A stretch of 64,000 nucleotides of DNA from Arenibacter sp. F26102 (GTDB taxonomy: Bacteria; Bacteroidota; Bacteroidia; Flavobacteriales; Flavobacteriaceae), in NCBI RefSeq assembly GCF_023015865.1, contig NZ_JALKBC010000010.1, positions 62,001-126,000 on the forward strand. Reading direction: 5' to 3'. A model generated the notes under the pieces. The model saw nothing but the letters and a program-made list of their open reading frames with translations, did not search any database and had not been told where the DNA came from. A program made the translations under genes and the position numbers. Below, one piece after another: positions 34,853 through 43,030 of this stretch (position 1 is its first letter; each line of letters opens with the position of its first letter).

Positions 34853-35889
34853 GGAAAATTGGATATCATTTTTTTAGGGTTTGGTTGCGTACGGCATTGA
34901 CCTTCTATTTTGCCAAAATAAAAATTGAAGGCTTGCATCACTTACCTACAGGGAAGCCTATTATGTTCTTGGCAAATCACCAAAATGCTTTGCTTGATGC
35001 CCTTTTAGTAGCAACCCATTGCAATCGGAAGCCTTATTTTTTAACCCGATCCGATGTGTTTAAAACGACGGCATTAATGATGCTTTTCGAATTTTTGAGG
35101 ATGATTCCCGTTTATAGGATAAGGGATGGTAAGGATTCCTTAAAAAGGAATACGGCCATTTTTGAACGTTGTTCCAATCTATTGCGAAGGGGAGAGGCTA
35201 TACTTGTTTTTCCAGAAGGGAACCATTCTTTAAAACGTAGGGTCCGACCTTTAAGTAAAGGCTTTACCCGTATTTTGTTTTTGGCTTTGGAAAGTAATCC
35301 TTCAATGGAGATAGGTATTGTACCTATTGGGGTGAACTATGCAAATGGGGCAGAATTCCCTGACAAAGCGGCATTGTATTATGGTAAAGAAATAAAGGTT
35401 CAGGATTTTTTTGACAAAGACGATATATCTGGATCTACAAGCCGTTTGAAGGAGGAAGTATATCATCAATTAAAAGAACTTACTACACACATTGAAGAAG
35501 AGGCTAGGTATGATGATATAGTACAAAAATTGGACCGCTCCGATGTGGATTATTTAAATCCCAAAGCGGTTAATCTAGTTTTGGAAAACGAGGCAATACT
35601 CAATCCTAAATCCAAAGGAAAAGTATCGCCATTTAAGTACTTGTGGAAAGCGTTCTTTATGGTGTTGAATTTTCCCATGATAATCTTATGGTCACAATTT
35701 ATTAAACCCAAAGTAACAGATAAGGAATTTTTGAGTACTACCCGCTTTATGTTTGCCTTATTGATTTATCCTTTGCAGTGTCTCGTTTTGCTGGTTGGGT
35801 TGTTGATGCTCTTTAGTTGGCCGGCAGCCTCAATGATTTGTTTGACTTACCTAATCCTAAATGTAGTTCTTGTAAAATTGCAGTGGTAA
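34849..35889 (+). CDS. lysophospholipid (glycerol-3-phosphate) acyltransferase-like
   Basis: A 346-residue membrane acyltransferase of the PlsC/LPLAT superfamily. The catalytic box is ANHQNALLDALL, an H-x5-D spacing instead of the common H-x4-D; the acceptor box VFPEGNHS and the block IGIVPIGVNY follow. C-terminal hydrophobic spans (~260-345) anchor it. It should acylate lysophosphatidic acid or a related lipid in the inner membrane. TTG start overlapping the transporter stop by four bases. Confidence 0.85.
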   Translation: MRKIGYHFFRVWLRTALTFYFAKIKIEGLHHLPTGKPIMFLANHQNALLDALLVATHCNRKPYFLTRSDVFKTTALMMLFEFLRMIPVYRIRDGKDSLKRNTAIFERCSNLLRRGEAILVFPEGNHSLKRRVRPLSKGFTRILFLALESNPSMEIGIVPIGVNYANGAEFPDKAALYYGKEIKVQDFFDKDDISGSTSRLKEEVYHQLKELTTHIEEEARYDDIVQKLDRSDVDYLNPKAVNLVLENEAILNPKSKGKVSPFKYLWKAFFMVLNFPMIILWSQFIKPKVTDKEFLSTTRFMFALLIYPLQCLVLLVGLLMLFSWPAASMICLTYLILNVVLVKLQW

Positions 35890-35989
35890 TGTTGGCCCAT
35901 AAGTTTAATTATGTGTTTTTATAAAGTAGACATGCAAGGAATAGCAGAATACAGGGCTACCGGATAAATAATCTGGGGAGTGATAAAAT

Positions 35990-36021
35990 AAAAACGGCCA
36001 CTGAATACAGGGGCCGTTTTT
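35990..36021. terminator. bidirectional intrinsic terminator
   Basis: A 10-bp stem AAAAACGGCC/GGCCGTTTTT with an inner CTG/CAG stem, between the acyltransferase and the convergent PUR-domain gene. Confidence 0.9.
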
Positions 36022-36043
36022 ATTTTATTAAAACACGATTAAA

Positions 36044-36415
36044 TTAAATATCGTCGAAGCTTACATCTGTAAAACTGTCTGTGGAATTTATAGATCCATT
36101 TCCCTCAGAATCTTCCTTCTTAAAATCTTTTTGATGACGTTCGGAAATTACTTCAGAACCCTTTTCATCAATAATGTAATCCATCATCTCATCCAAATTC
36201 TCCTTAAAGGCGGTAAAGTCTTCTTTGTATAAATAAATCTTGTGTTTCTTATAATGAAAAGAACCATCATCATGGGTGAACTTTTTGCTCTCAGTAACAG
36301 TTAAATAATAATCTCCTGCCTTTGTACTTCTAACATCGAAAAAATAAGTTCTTCTTCCTGCTCGTAAAACTTTTGAATAAATTTCTTCTTGGTCCATTAA
36401 ATCTTTATCGCTCAT
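36044..36415 (-). CDS. DUF3276 PUR-domain nucleic-acid-binding protein
   Basis: A 123-residue protein of the Bacteroidetes/spirochaete DUF3276 family with a PUR-alpha-like repeat: KVLRAGRRTYFFDVRSTKAG, then YYLTVTESKK and HKIYLYKEDFTAFKENLDEM. PUR proteins bind single-stranded purine-rich DNA or RNA. An acidic, Ser-rich tail (~95-123) follows. No signal peptide. It lies 80 bases from the end of the ABC exporter gene on the same strand. Confidence 0.9.
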   Translation of the reverse strand: MSDKDLMDQEEIYSKVLRAGRRTYFFDVRSTKAGDYYLTVTESKKFTHDDGSFHYKKHKIYLYKEDFTAFKENLDEMMDYIIDEKGSEVISERHQKDFKKEDSEGNGSINSTDSFTDVSFDDI

Positions 36416-36495
36416 TTCGTCTAGTGTATAGTTAATTTTTCATAGGTATATATCTGTCAAAAGTGGAAAAAAAAACCTAATCTAACAACATTTTT

Positions 36496-38250
36496 CTATT
36501 TTTCTTTCTCAGAAAGTTGGTGCATATACAGCTCTTTGTAGTATCCGTCAACAGAATTTAATTCTTCGTGTGTCCCTTCCTGCATTAATTTTCCGTTCTC
36601 CAAAACTATAATTTTATCGGCATTTTTGGCAGATGAGACCCTATGGCTTACTATTAGAGTGGTTTTATTTTTAGATTCGTTTTTTAATTGATTCAAAATT
36701 TCCTCCTCGGTTTCCGTGTCAACGGCAGAAAGGCAATCGTCAAAAAGGTAAATCTGTGGGTCCTTGAGGAGTGCGCGGGCAATGGAAACACGTTGTTTTT
36801 GGCCTCCACTTAGGGTAATGCCCCTTTCTCCCAAGATGGTTTCGTACTGTTTGTTAAAACCCATTATGTTTTCATGTACTACCGCTTTCTTGGCTACGGT
36901 AATAATTTCCTCATCCGTGGAATTTTCCTTACCAAACTTAATATTGTTCTTAATGGTGTCGGAAAATAGAAAAGCATCCTGAGGAACAGCTCCTATTGAT
37001 TTTCGTAAGCTTTGAAGATTTAATTTTTTGATAGGAACATCATCAATCAGAATTTCACCAGAGTCGATATCGTACAAGCGGGCAATTAAATCCAATATCG
37101 TGGATTTACCAGATCCAGTTTTTCCTAGAATGGCAACCGTCTCCCCTTTGTTGATGGTAAATGATATATTGTTTAGGGCCGTAATGTTGGTATCCTCATA
37201 AGTGAAGGTTACATTCTTAAACTCTATTTTTCCTTCTATGGGGGTTTCCTTATCTACCGTACTGACTATATTGGGCTCTTCCTGCAAAAACTGATTTATC
37301 CTTTTTTGCGAGGCTTCTGCCCGCTGAACAATGGAGGTAACCCAACCTACGACTGCTACAGGCCATGTCAGCATATTTACATAGAGAATAAATTCTGCAA
37401 TAATTCCAATCGATGCTATTTCACCATCAATGTATTGTTTACCGCCGACGTAGATCACGAAAATATTGCTTATTCCAATTAAAAGGATCATTAGTGGAAA
37501 AAACCAGGCATTCACCTTGGCAAGGTCCATACTTTTATTTTTTCCATCAATTGCTAAATTTTCCAGTTCGGTGTTTACCTGAGGTTCCAAGGCGTAGGCT
37601 TTAATAACCGAAATTCCTGAAAAGGATTCTTGGGTAAAGGTCGAAAGGGTTGATAAAAACTCTTGTACAATGGTACTTCGTTTATGAATAATCTTGCTGA
37701 TCTGGTAAATTAATACAGATAGGACGGGTAAGGGTAACAATGCGTATAGTGCCAAAACTGGCGCTTTTATAAACATGAGCGGAACCAGGCACACGAAAAG
37801 TGTTAGTGTTTGAATACCGTACATTATGGCCGGACCGCCGTATAACCTTACCTGGTTGACATCTTCACTGATTCTGTTCATTAAATCGCCAGTTCTATTC
37901 TTTTTGTAGAAATTAAGGCTTAAAAGTTGGTAGTGATCAAATACTTCATTCTTTAAATCGTATTCAATATATCTGGAAACATTAATGATAGTCTGGCGCA
38001 TTAGAAATGTAAAAAAGCCAGATAGCAAAGCCGCTCCCACAATAATTAGTATGTATTCCAGAAGCATTTCCTTTGCTTCGGCCTTCAAAATATCATTGCC
38101 TATAAAACCTTCCACGACCTCAATTGATTTCTTCACATAGGAAGGCATAACCAATTGAAAAATACGGGCTATCATGGTAATTACAATACCGACAAGCAGT
38201 TTAAATCGGTACTTTTTAAAATATTTATTTAGATGTTTAAGTTCTTTCAT
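36496..38250 (-). CDS. ABC exporter, fused permease-ATPase (MsbA/MdlB-like)
   Basis: A 584-residue half-transporter. Six membrane spans occupy ~15-310, then an ABC ATPase: Walker A ILGKTGSGKSTI, Q-loop VPQDAFLF, signature ITLSGGQKQR, Walker B IYLFDDCLSAVD, switch SHRVSS. It should homodimerise and flip lipids or drugs outward; substrate cannot be read. An exact -7 TATCTTTG lies 44 bases upstream of the start. Confidence 0.94.
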   Translation of the reverse strand: MKELKHLNKYFKKYRFKLLVGIVITMIARIFQLVMPSYVKKSIEVVEGFIGNDILKAEAKEMLLEYILIIVGAALLSGFFTFLMRQTIINVSRYIEYDLKNEVFDHYQLLSLNFYKKNRTGDLMNRISEDVNQVRLYGGPAIMYGIQTLTLFVCLVPLMFIKAPVLALYALLPLPVLSVLIYQISKIIHKRSTIVQEFLSTLSTFTQESFSGISVIKAYALEPQVNTELENLAIDGKNKSMDLAKVNAWFFPLMILLIGISNIFVIYVGGKQYIDGEIASIGIIAEFILYVNMLTWPVAVVGWVTSIVQRAEASQKRINQFLQEEPNIVSTVDKETPIEGKIEFKNVTFTYEDTNITALNNISFTINKGETVAILGKTGSGKSTILDLIARLYDIDSGEILIDDVPIKKLNLQSLRKSIGAVPQDAFLFSDTIKNNIKFGKENSTDEEIITVAKKAVVHENIMGFNKQYETILGERGITLSGGQKQRVSIARALLKDPQIYLFDDCLSAVDTETEEEILNQLKNESKNKTTLIVSHRVSSAKNADKIIVLENGKLMQEGTHEELNSVDGYYKELYMHQLSEKEK

Positions 38251-38293
38251 CCGATAGGAAACAGGAATTGTAGCATTATGGATTACAATTCGG

Positions 38294-38301
38294 CAAAGAT
38301 A
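38294..38301 (-). promoter_or_regulatory. -7 promoter element of the ABC exporter gene
   Basis: Exact TATCTTTG on the minus strand. Confidence 0.55.
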
Positions 38302-38381
38302 GTTTTTTGAATCTTAAACAAATGTTATAAATCACATAAGATAATACCGAAAAAGGTAGCTAGGATTAAAAAATATAATCC

Positions 38382-38389
38382 TACTTTTG
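38382..38389 (+). promoter_or_regulatory. -7 promoter element of nusB
   Basis: Exact TACTTTTG, 41 bases before the nusB ATG. Confidence 0.6.
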
Positions 38390-38429
38390 TACCCGAAAGT
38401 TATATTTATTTTACTAAAGTTCTTTAAAA

Positions 38430-39377
38430 ATGCTTACAAGAAGGCACATTAGGGTTAAAGTTATGCAATGTATTTATGCATTGACACAATCGAAGGATGA
38501 TTCGCTTGCAAAACAAGAAAAATTTTTGAGAGTAAGCATAGAAAACATGTATACCCTGTACTTGTTAATGCTGAGTCTTTTTATAGAATTGCATGAAAGG
38601 GCACAGGATCAGGTAAATCTTTCTTCCAAAAAATATTTAAAGAACACCTCCGATTCCTATCCAAACAAGGAAAAATTCCTGGGTAATAAATTACTTCTCC
38701 AAATTTCTGGTAACAAATCTCTAAAGGATGAGTTGTCCAAAAGAAAACTGAACAACTGGTATTTAAACGAAGAATACATTAAGATTATTTACAAAGAGGT
38801 AATGGAAAGTGAAATATATAATAAATATATGTCCATTGCCGACAGTACTTATGAGGAAGACAAAAAGCTTGTTATAGAGTTGTTCCGGGAGATTATTGCA
38901 CCTAATGAAAAGATCTATGATTATTTCGAAGATGACAAGTTAACCTGGGTAGATGATATTCCCATAGTGAACACCTATCTCTTAAAGCAGTTTAAAAAAG
39001 TAAAGGAAAGCAGTGTTCCATCTTATTTTTTACCACCGCTTTTTAAAGATGAGGATGATATGGTGTATGCCAACAAACTTCTGACAAAAACGCTGTTGAA
39101 CAATTCCAAATTGGAACAAGAAATTGAAGGTAAAACGCCTAATTGGGACAAAGATCGTATTGCAGACATTGACGCCATATTATTAAAAATGGCAATTTGC
39201 GAACTTCTGAACTTTCCGTCGATACCGGAGAGGGTTACCATAAACGAGTTTTTGGAAATTGCCAAGGAATATTCAACACCCAAAAGCAGCATATTTATAA
39301 ATGGAATTTTGGATAAGCTGGTTAGGGAGTATAAGGAGGATGGCAAACTAAAAAAAGTTGGCAGAGGTTTATTATAA
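38430..39377 (+). CDS. nusB: transcription antitermination factor NusB, long form
   Basis: NusB binds boxA RNA with NusE (S10) and promotes full transcription of rRNA operons. The protein is 315 residues against ~140 in E. coli: it opens with the NusB-like LTRRHIRVKVMQCIYALTQS, has a long inserted helical region, and the conserved C-terminal core DRIADIDAILLKMAICELLNFPSIPERVTINEFLEIAKEYS (motif split here only for description) ending FINGILDKLVREY. The long form is the norm in Flavobacteriia. A DUF1573 gene and yajC follow, a common flavobacterial order. Confidence 0.93.
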   Translation: MLTRRHIRVKVMQCIYALTQSKDDSLAKQEKFLRVSIENMYTLYLLMLSLFIELHERAQDQVNLSSKKYLKNTSDSYPNKEKFLGNKLLLQISGNKSLKDELSKRKLNNWYLNEEYIKIIYKEVMESEIYNKYMSIADSTYEEDKKLVIELFREIIAPNEKIYDYFEDDKLTWVDDIPIVNTYLLKQFKKVKESSVPSYFLPPLFKDEDDMVYANKLLTKTLLNNSKLEQEIEGKTPNWDKDRIADIDAILLKMAICELLNFPSIPERVTINEFLEIAKEYSTPKSSIFINGILDKLVREYKEDGKLKKVGRGLL

Positions 39378-39389
39378 GTAAATATTCCT

Positions 39390-39397
39390 TAATTTTG
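39390..39397 (+). promoter_or_regulatory. -7 promoter element of the DUF1573-yajC pair
   Basis: Exact TAATTTTG, giving a leader of ~105 bases before the DUF1573 start. The leader contains a two-codon reading frame (ATGAAATGA) preceded by the same AACAGATGAAA text as the true start. Confidence 0.5.
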
Positions 39398-39508
39398 CGC
39401 AAATAAAAATTAAAACAGATGAAATGAGCCACAGTAATTCTTGAAATAAACCAAGATTTTTGATGGCGATTAATATCTGATTTTTAAAAAACAATTAAAT
39501 ATAAACAG

Positions 39509-39982
39509 ATGAAAAGATTATTCTTATCCCTAAGTGTTTTTTCTGTCCTTGTGCTTTTTTCGTGTAAAGAAAAAGCCTCCAGTAAAATCGAATCTTCCAA
39601 TGTTGAAGTTGCAGCCGAAAGAGATGCAGCCTCAAAAAGTCTTCCAGTTATGGAGTTCGATAAAATAGAGCACGATTTTGGGTCAATTGATCAAAACGCA
39701 CCACAAGAAACTATTTTTACCTTTACAAATACTGGTGATGCTCCATTGATTATTACTGATGCAAAGAGTAGCTGTGGATGTACTATTCCGGAATTTCCAA
39801 AAAATACTCCGATAGCTCCAGGTGAAAAAGGTGAAATGTTGGTGAAGTTTAACGGTTCTGGCCAAAACCAGGTTACCAAAACGATTACTGTTACGGCCAA
39901 TACCAGTAAAGGAACTGAAACACTTAGAATAAAAGCATTTGTAACTCCAAAAGGAGCTGGTCCTGTAGGTCCTGTTAAATAA
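39509..39982 (+). CDS. DUF1573 lipoprotein
   Basis: A 157-residue lipoprotein (signal LSVFSVLVLFSC) with one DUF1573 domain, an immunoglobulin-like fold related to ASH/MSP domains: EHDFGSIDQNAPQETIFTF, then NTGDAPLIITDAKSSCGCT with the conserved SCGCT, and TVTANTSKGTETLRIKAFV. Function unknown; frequent in Bacteroidetes. yajC follows 12 bases later. Confidence 0.92.
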   Translation: MKRLFLSLSVFSVLVLFSCKEKASSKIESSNVEVAAERDAASKSLPVMEFDKIEHDFGSIDQNAPQETIFTFTNTGDAPLIITDAKSSCGCTIPEFPKNTPIAPGEKGEMLVKFNGSGQNQVTKTITVTANTSKGTETLRIKAFVTPKGAGPVGPVK

Positions 39983-39994
39983 GTAGATAAAATT

Positions 39995-40282
39995 ATGTTA
40001 GAACAATATCCATATCTTCCGCTCATATTGATGTTTGTAGTGGTGTATTTTTTTATGATCGCGCCACAAAGAAAACGTCAAAAGCAAGAGAAGAAATTTG
40101 TCGAGGAGTTAAAAAGGGGAGATAAAGTTGTTACCAAGAGTGGTATGCACGGAAAAATCGCCGAGTTGAACGATAATGACTTTTCTTGTGTTATAGAAAC
40201 CATGGCCGGGAAAATTAAATTTGATCGTTCCTCTATTTCTATGGAGATGAGCAAAAAATTAAACGCACCCGAAAAGAAATAA
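39995..40282 (+). CDS. yajC: preprotein translocase subunit YajC
   Basis: A 95-residue SecDF-YajC component. One N-terminal span (LPLILMFVVVYFFMIAPQRK) with the family motif PQRKRQKQEKKF, then a small cytoplasmic domain LKRGDKVVTKSGMHGKIAE. secD and secF are not next to it here. Confidence 0.96.
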   Translation: MLEQYPYLPLILMFVVVYFFMIAPQRKRQKQEKKFVEELKRGDKVVTKSGMHGKIAELNDNDFSCVIETMAGKIKFDRSSISMEMSKKLNAPEKK

Positions 40283-40306
40283 ATTTATTCTTCAATAGTA
40301 TTAAGG

Positions 40307-40333
40307 GCACCAACCAAAAGTTGGTGCTTTTTT
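40307..40333 (+). terminator. intrinsic terminator after yajC
   Basis: An 8-bp stem GCACCAAC/GTTGGTGC, CAAAA loop, six T residues. Confidence 0.92.
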
Positions 40334-40378
40334 GTTATAATATTTTGTACATTCAGGGTTTATAAATTCCATATTACC

Positions 40379-41698
40379 ATGATACAAAATAGAAGAAAAT
40401 TCATAAAAAGGAGCTCGCTTTTGGCTATGGGCACTGGGGCTGCATTTTTAATTCCAATGGACCTATTGGCTTCCATTAGAAGGAATATTAGTCCCAACGA
40501 TAAAATCGGGGTGGGCCTGATCGGTTGTAATGGTATGGGGTTTAGCGATTTAAGCTCCATGCTTAAAATGAGTGAAATTGAGGTTGTAGCCCTATGTGAT
40601 GTGGATGATAGTGTATTAAAAAAGAGAACATCCGATTTGGAAAAGGCCGGAATAAAAAAACCAAAGTTATATAAGGACTATAGAAAATTATTGGAGGATA
40701 AAGATGTTGATGTGGTAATTATTGGTACTCCTGATCACTGGCATTGCCTACAACTTTCCGATGCCGTAAAGGCAGGAAAGGATGTGTATTGCGAAAAACC
40801 TCTGGCCAATTCCATAGAGGAATGTAACCTTATGTTAAATTCTGTACAGGCAAGTGATCGAATGGTTCAAATAGGGCAATGGCAAAGGAGTCAGCCCCAT
40901 TTTGTGGATGCTATAGACTTTGTCCATTCCGGAAAATTGGGGGAAATTCGCTTGGCAAAAGCCTGGGCCTATCAAGGTTGGATGGGTTCTATTCCTGTTC
41001 TTCCCGATACCGCTACTCCTGCCGGAGTTGATTATGATATGTGGTTGGGGCCAGCACCCAAGAAACCTTTTAATGCCAATAGGTTCCATTTTAATTTTAG
41101 ATGGTACTGGGATTATGCAGGTGGATTAATGACAGATTGGGGTGTGCACCTCATGGATTATGCATTATATGGAATGAAAGCCAACACACCAAAATCGGTG
41201 ATGGCTTTGGGGGGTAAATTTGCCTATCCCAATGATGCTTCAGAAACTCCGGATACATTGCAGACCGTTTATGAATATGATGGTTTTTCAATTCTATGGG
41301 AACATGCCACAGGGATAGATAATGGTAATTACGGACGCAATCACGGAATCTCGTTTATTGGTAATAATGGTACCCTTGTTTTGGACCGCAATGGTTGGGA
41401 GGTAATTGCCGAAAAGGATAAAATGCAAAGCATAACGTTACAGCAAAACCAAGGCAACGGTCTAGACAAACACACCGTAAATTTTATTGAGGCAGTACAA
41501 TCCCGTGATGCTTCCAAGTTAAAAGCCCCTTTAAAAGTTGGCTATGATGCGGCCTTGGTGTGCCATATGGGAAATATTGCTTTTAAAACCGGCAACAGAA
41601 TTTATTGGGATAATTATGAGGGCAAATTTTCAGATGACAGTTCAAATGCTTTGATAAATGCCCATTACCACAACGGTTGGGAGTTGCCAATGGGATAA
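40379..41698 (+). CDS. Tat-exported Gfo/Idh/MocA-family oxidoreductase
   Basis: A 439-residue NAD(P)-dependent oxidoreductase with a twin-arginine signal (NRRKFIKRSSLLAMGTGAAF). The Rossmann motif is IGVGLIGCNGMG, the cofactor/substrate motif DVYCEKPLA, and the active-site His/Asp region DWGVHLMDYALYG. Exported members of this family act on glycosides in the periplasm, some as glycoside 3-oxidoreductases, with tightly bound cofactor. It heads the flavin redox island but is 167 bases from the next gene, so it may have its own transcript. Confidence 0.9.
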   Translation: MIQNRRKFIKRSSLLAMGTGAAFLIPMDLLASIRRNISPNDKIGVGLIGCNGMGFSDLSSMLKMSEIEVVALCDVDDSVLKKRTSDLEKAGIKKPKLYKDYRKLLEDKDVDVVIIGTPDHWHCLQLSDAVKAGKDVYCEKPLANSIEECNLMLNSVQASDRMVQIGQWQRSQPHFVDAIDFVHSGKLGEIRLAKAWAYQGWMGSIPVLPDTATPAGVDYDMWLGPAPKKPFNANRFHFNFRWYWDYAGGLMTDWGVHLMDYALYGMKANTPKSVMALGGKFAYPNDASETPDTLQTVYEYDGFSILWEHATGIDNGNYGRNHGISFIGNNGTLVLDRNGWEVIAEKDKMQSITLQQNQGNGLDKHTVNFIEAVQSRDASKLKAPLKVGYDAALVCHMGNIAFKTGNRIYWDNYEGKFSDDSSNALINAHYHNGWELPMG

Positions 41699-41865
41699 AT
41701 AGTATTAGGGAAGAAATAAGATGAATTTATGCAAGGTTATTATGCTAATAAAAAATCATTTAATAGATTGGTTATCTATGTCTTTTTGGAATTGGTCCGT
41801 AACCAATAATTACTGTTTCGATTTAAATATCAAATAAACACAACTAAGAAACTGGGGTAAAATTC

Positions 41866-43026
41866 ATGTCAAAAGCTCAAATTTCTATTGGTCTTAAAAG
41901 GTTTGTCAAGTTCTTGCATTCTTTTAAGCTTTTGGTGCTTTTCATTATCCTTTGGCTTTTTATGTCCTTGGAATTACAAAATCCAACCCCTGGAAAAGAA
42001 AGGGCATTTGTAATCTACACTAAAGATTCCGTGCAACTGGAAGTTGATTTGATTTTTAATTCCAGCAATGAGCCAATTCAGTATTACTGTTATGTAGTTA
42101 CCCCGGTTTGTGAGGAAGGCGTATGTTATAATTTGCTCGCCGAAGTATATTGGGATCTTTTAGGCAATTTCGTGGATTATACAGAAGTGCCATTAGATCC
42201 ATTTACAAAATTTGATCATATCAAGTTTACTGCGGACGATCATGTTATAATGAAAGAAATACTAAAGGACAAAACCTCTCTACTTGCAAATTATAAGGCC
42301 GAGGACTTGGTAGATCACAGTATTCAAATTAAATCGGATGTTATAGATGGTGTTGCAGGAGCCACCTATAAATCACTTAGTGGAGCCGTGGTACGCGGAG
42401 CGGTCTACAGTTCACATACCCTGTGGCACATAGTAAATGGAGACGTGGCGGATAAAATTGTGGCCCATACCGAATCTTTGATGAATGAGGAATTATTGGT
42501 TTCAATGTTAAATTCCGATAATTACCATCTTCAATTCTATGCCTTGAACAAGATTGCTTCCGAGGATGAAAAGTTTACACCCTACCTTATTGGTTTGATA
42601 TCTAAGGGCAGTTCATATGTCCCGTATTTCGCTATTGAAAAAATACCGGACTGGGCATGGTCATCAGTCAAATATCAATCGCAAATAATAAGTCTTTTAA
42701 AAAAGGTGGAATTTAAAATGCAAAATGAAATACTTAATAGGCTTGTAGATAGAGACTTGGAAGGGGAGTCACTGACTGTTTTGGCCTCTAATTTAGGTTC
42801 TTTGGATAAATCCCAATTAAAGAAGGCATTTAAAATACTTGACCGCAATAAAGACAAACTTACATCTTTATCAATTAAGGAAATTTTATTACTATTGGAT
42901 TCCGAGGATAAGGAGATTTCCAAGGAGGCATATCAATTTTTGAATACCCATGAACACCAATTTAGGCCTGTTTCCAAAAAATTGAATGATTATAGAAAAA
43001 CATTAATGTCAAATTATAATAATTAA
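41866..43026 (+). CDS. membrane-anchored PVCxxGxC/GAT protein, copy 1 (possible flavin carrier)
   Basis: A 386-residue protein with one N-terminal anchor (FKLLVLFIILWLFMSLEL, ~20-37) and an extracytoplasmic remainder. Residues 75-87 hold three Cys in YCYVVTPVCEEGVC; YWDLLG follows. Residues 160-169 read IDGVAGATYK, resembling the [S/A]GAT flavin-attachment site of FMN-binding domains (Thr167 would be the acceptor). A C-terminal helical, HEAT-like half (~205-380) follows. It shares all these features with the gene at 47146. The stop is 4 bases from the FAD enzyme. No established function; flavin binding is my inference. Confidence 0.75.
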   Translation: MSKAQISIGLKRFVKFLHSFKLLVLFIILWLFMSLELQNPTPGKERAFVIYTKDSVQLEVDLIFNSSNEPIQYYCYVVTPVCEEGVCYNLLAEVYWDLLGNFVDYTEVPLDPFTKFDHIKFTADDHVIMKEILKDKTSLLANYKAEDLVDHSIQIKSDVIDGVAGATYKSLSGAVVRGAVYSSHTLWHIVNGDVADKIVAHTESLMNEELLVSMLNSDNYHLQFYALNKIASEDEKFTPYLIGLISKGSSYVPYFAIEKIPDWAWSSVKYQSQIISLLKKVEFKMQNEILNRLVDRDLEGESLTVLASNLGSLDKSQLKKAFKILDRNKDKLTSLSIKEILLLLDSEDKEISKEAYQFLNTHEHQFRPVSKKLNDYRKTLMSNYNN

Positions 43027-43030
43027 AACA

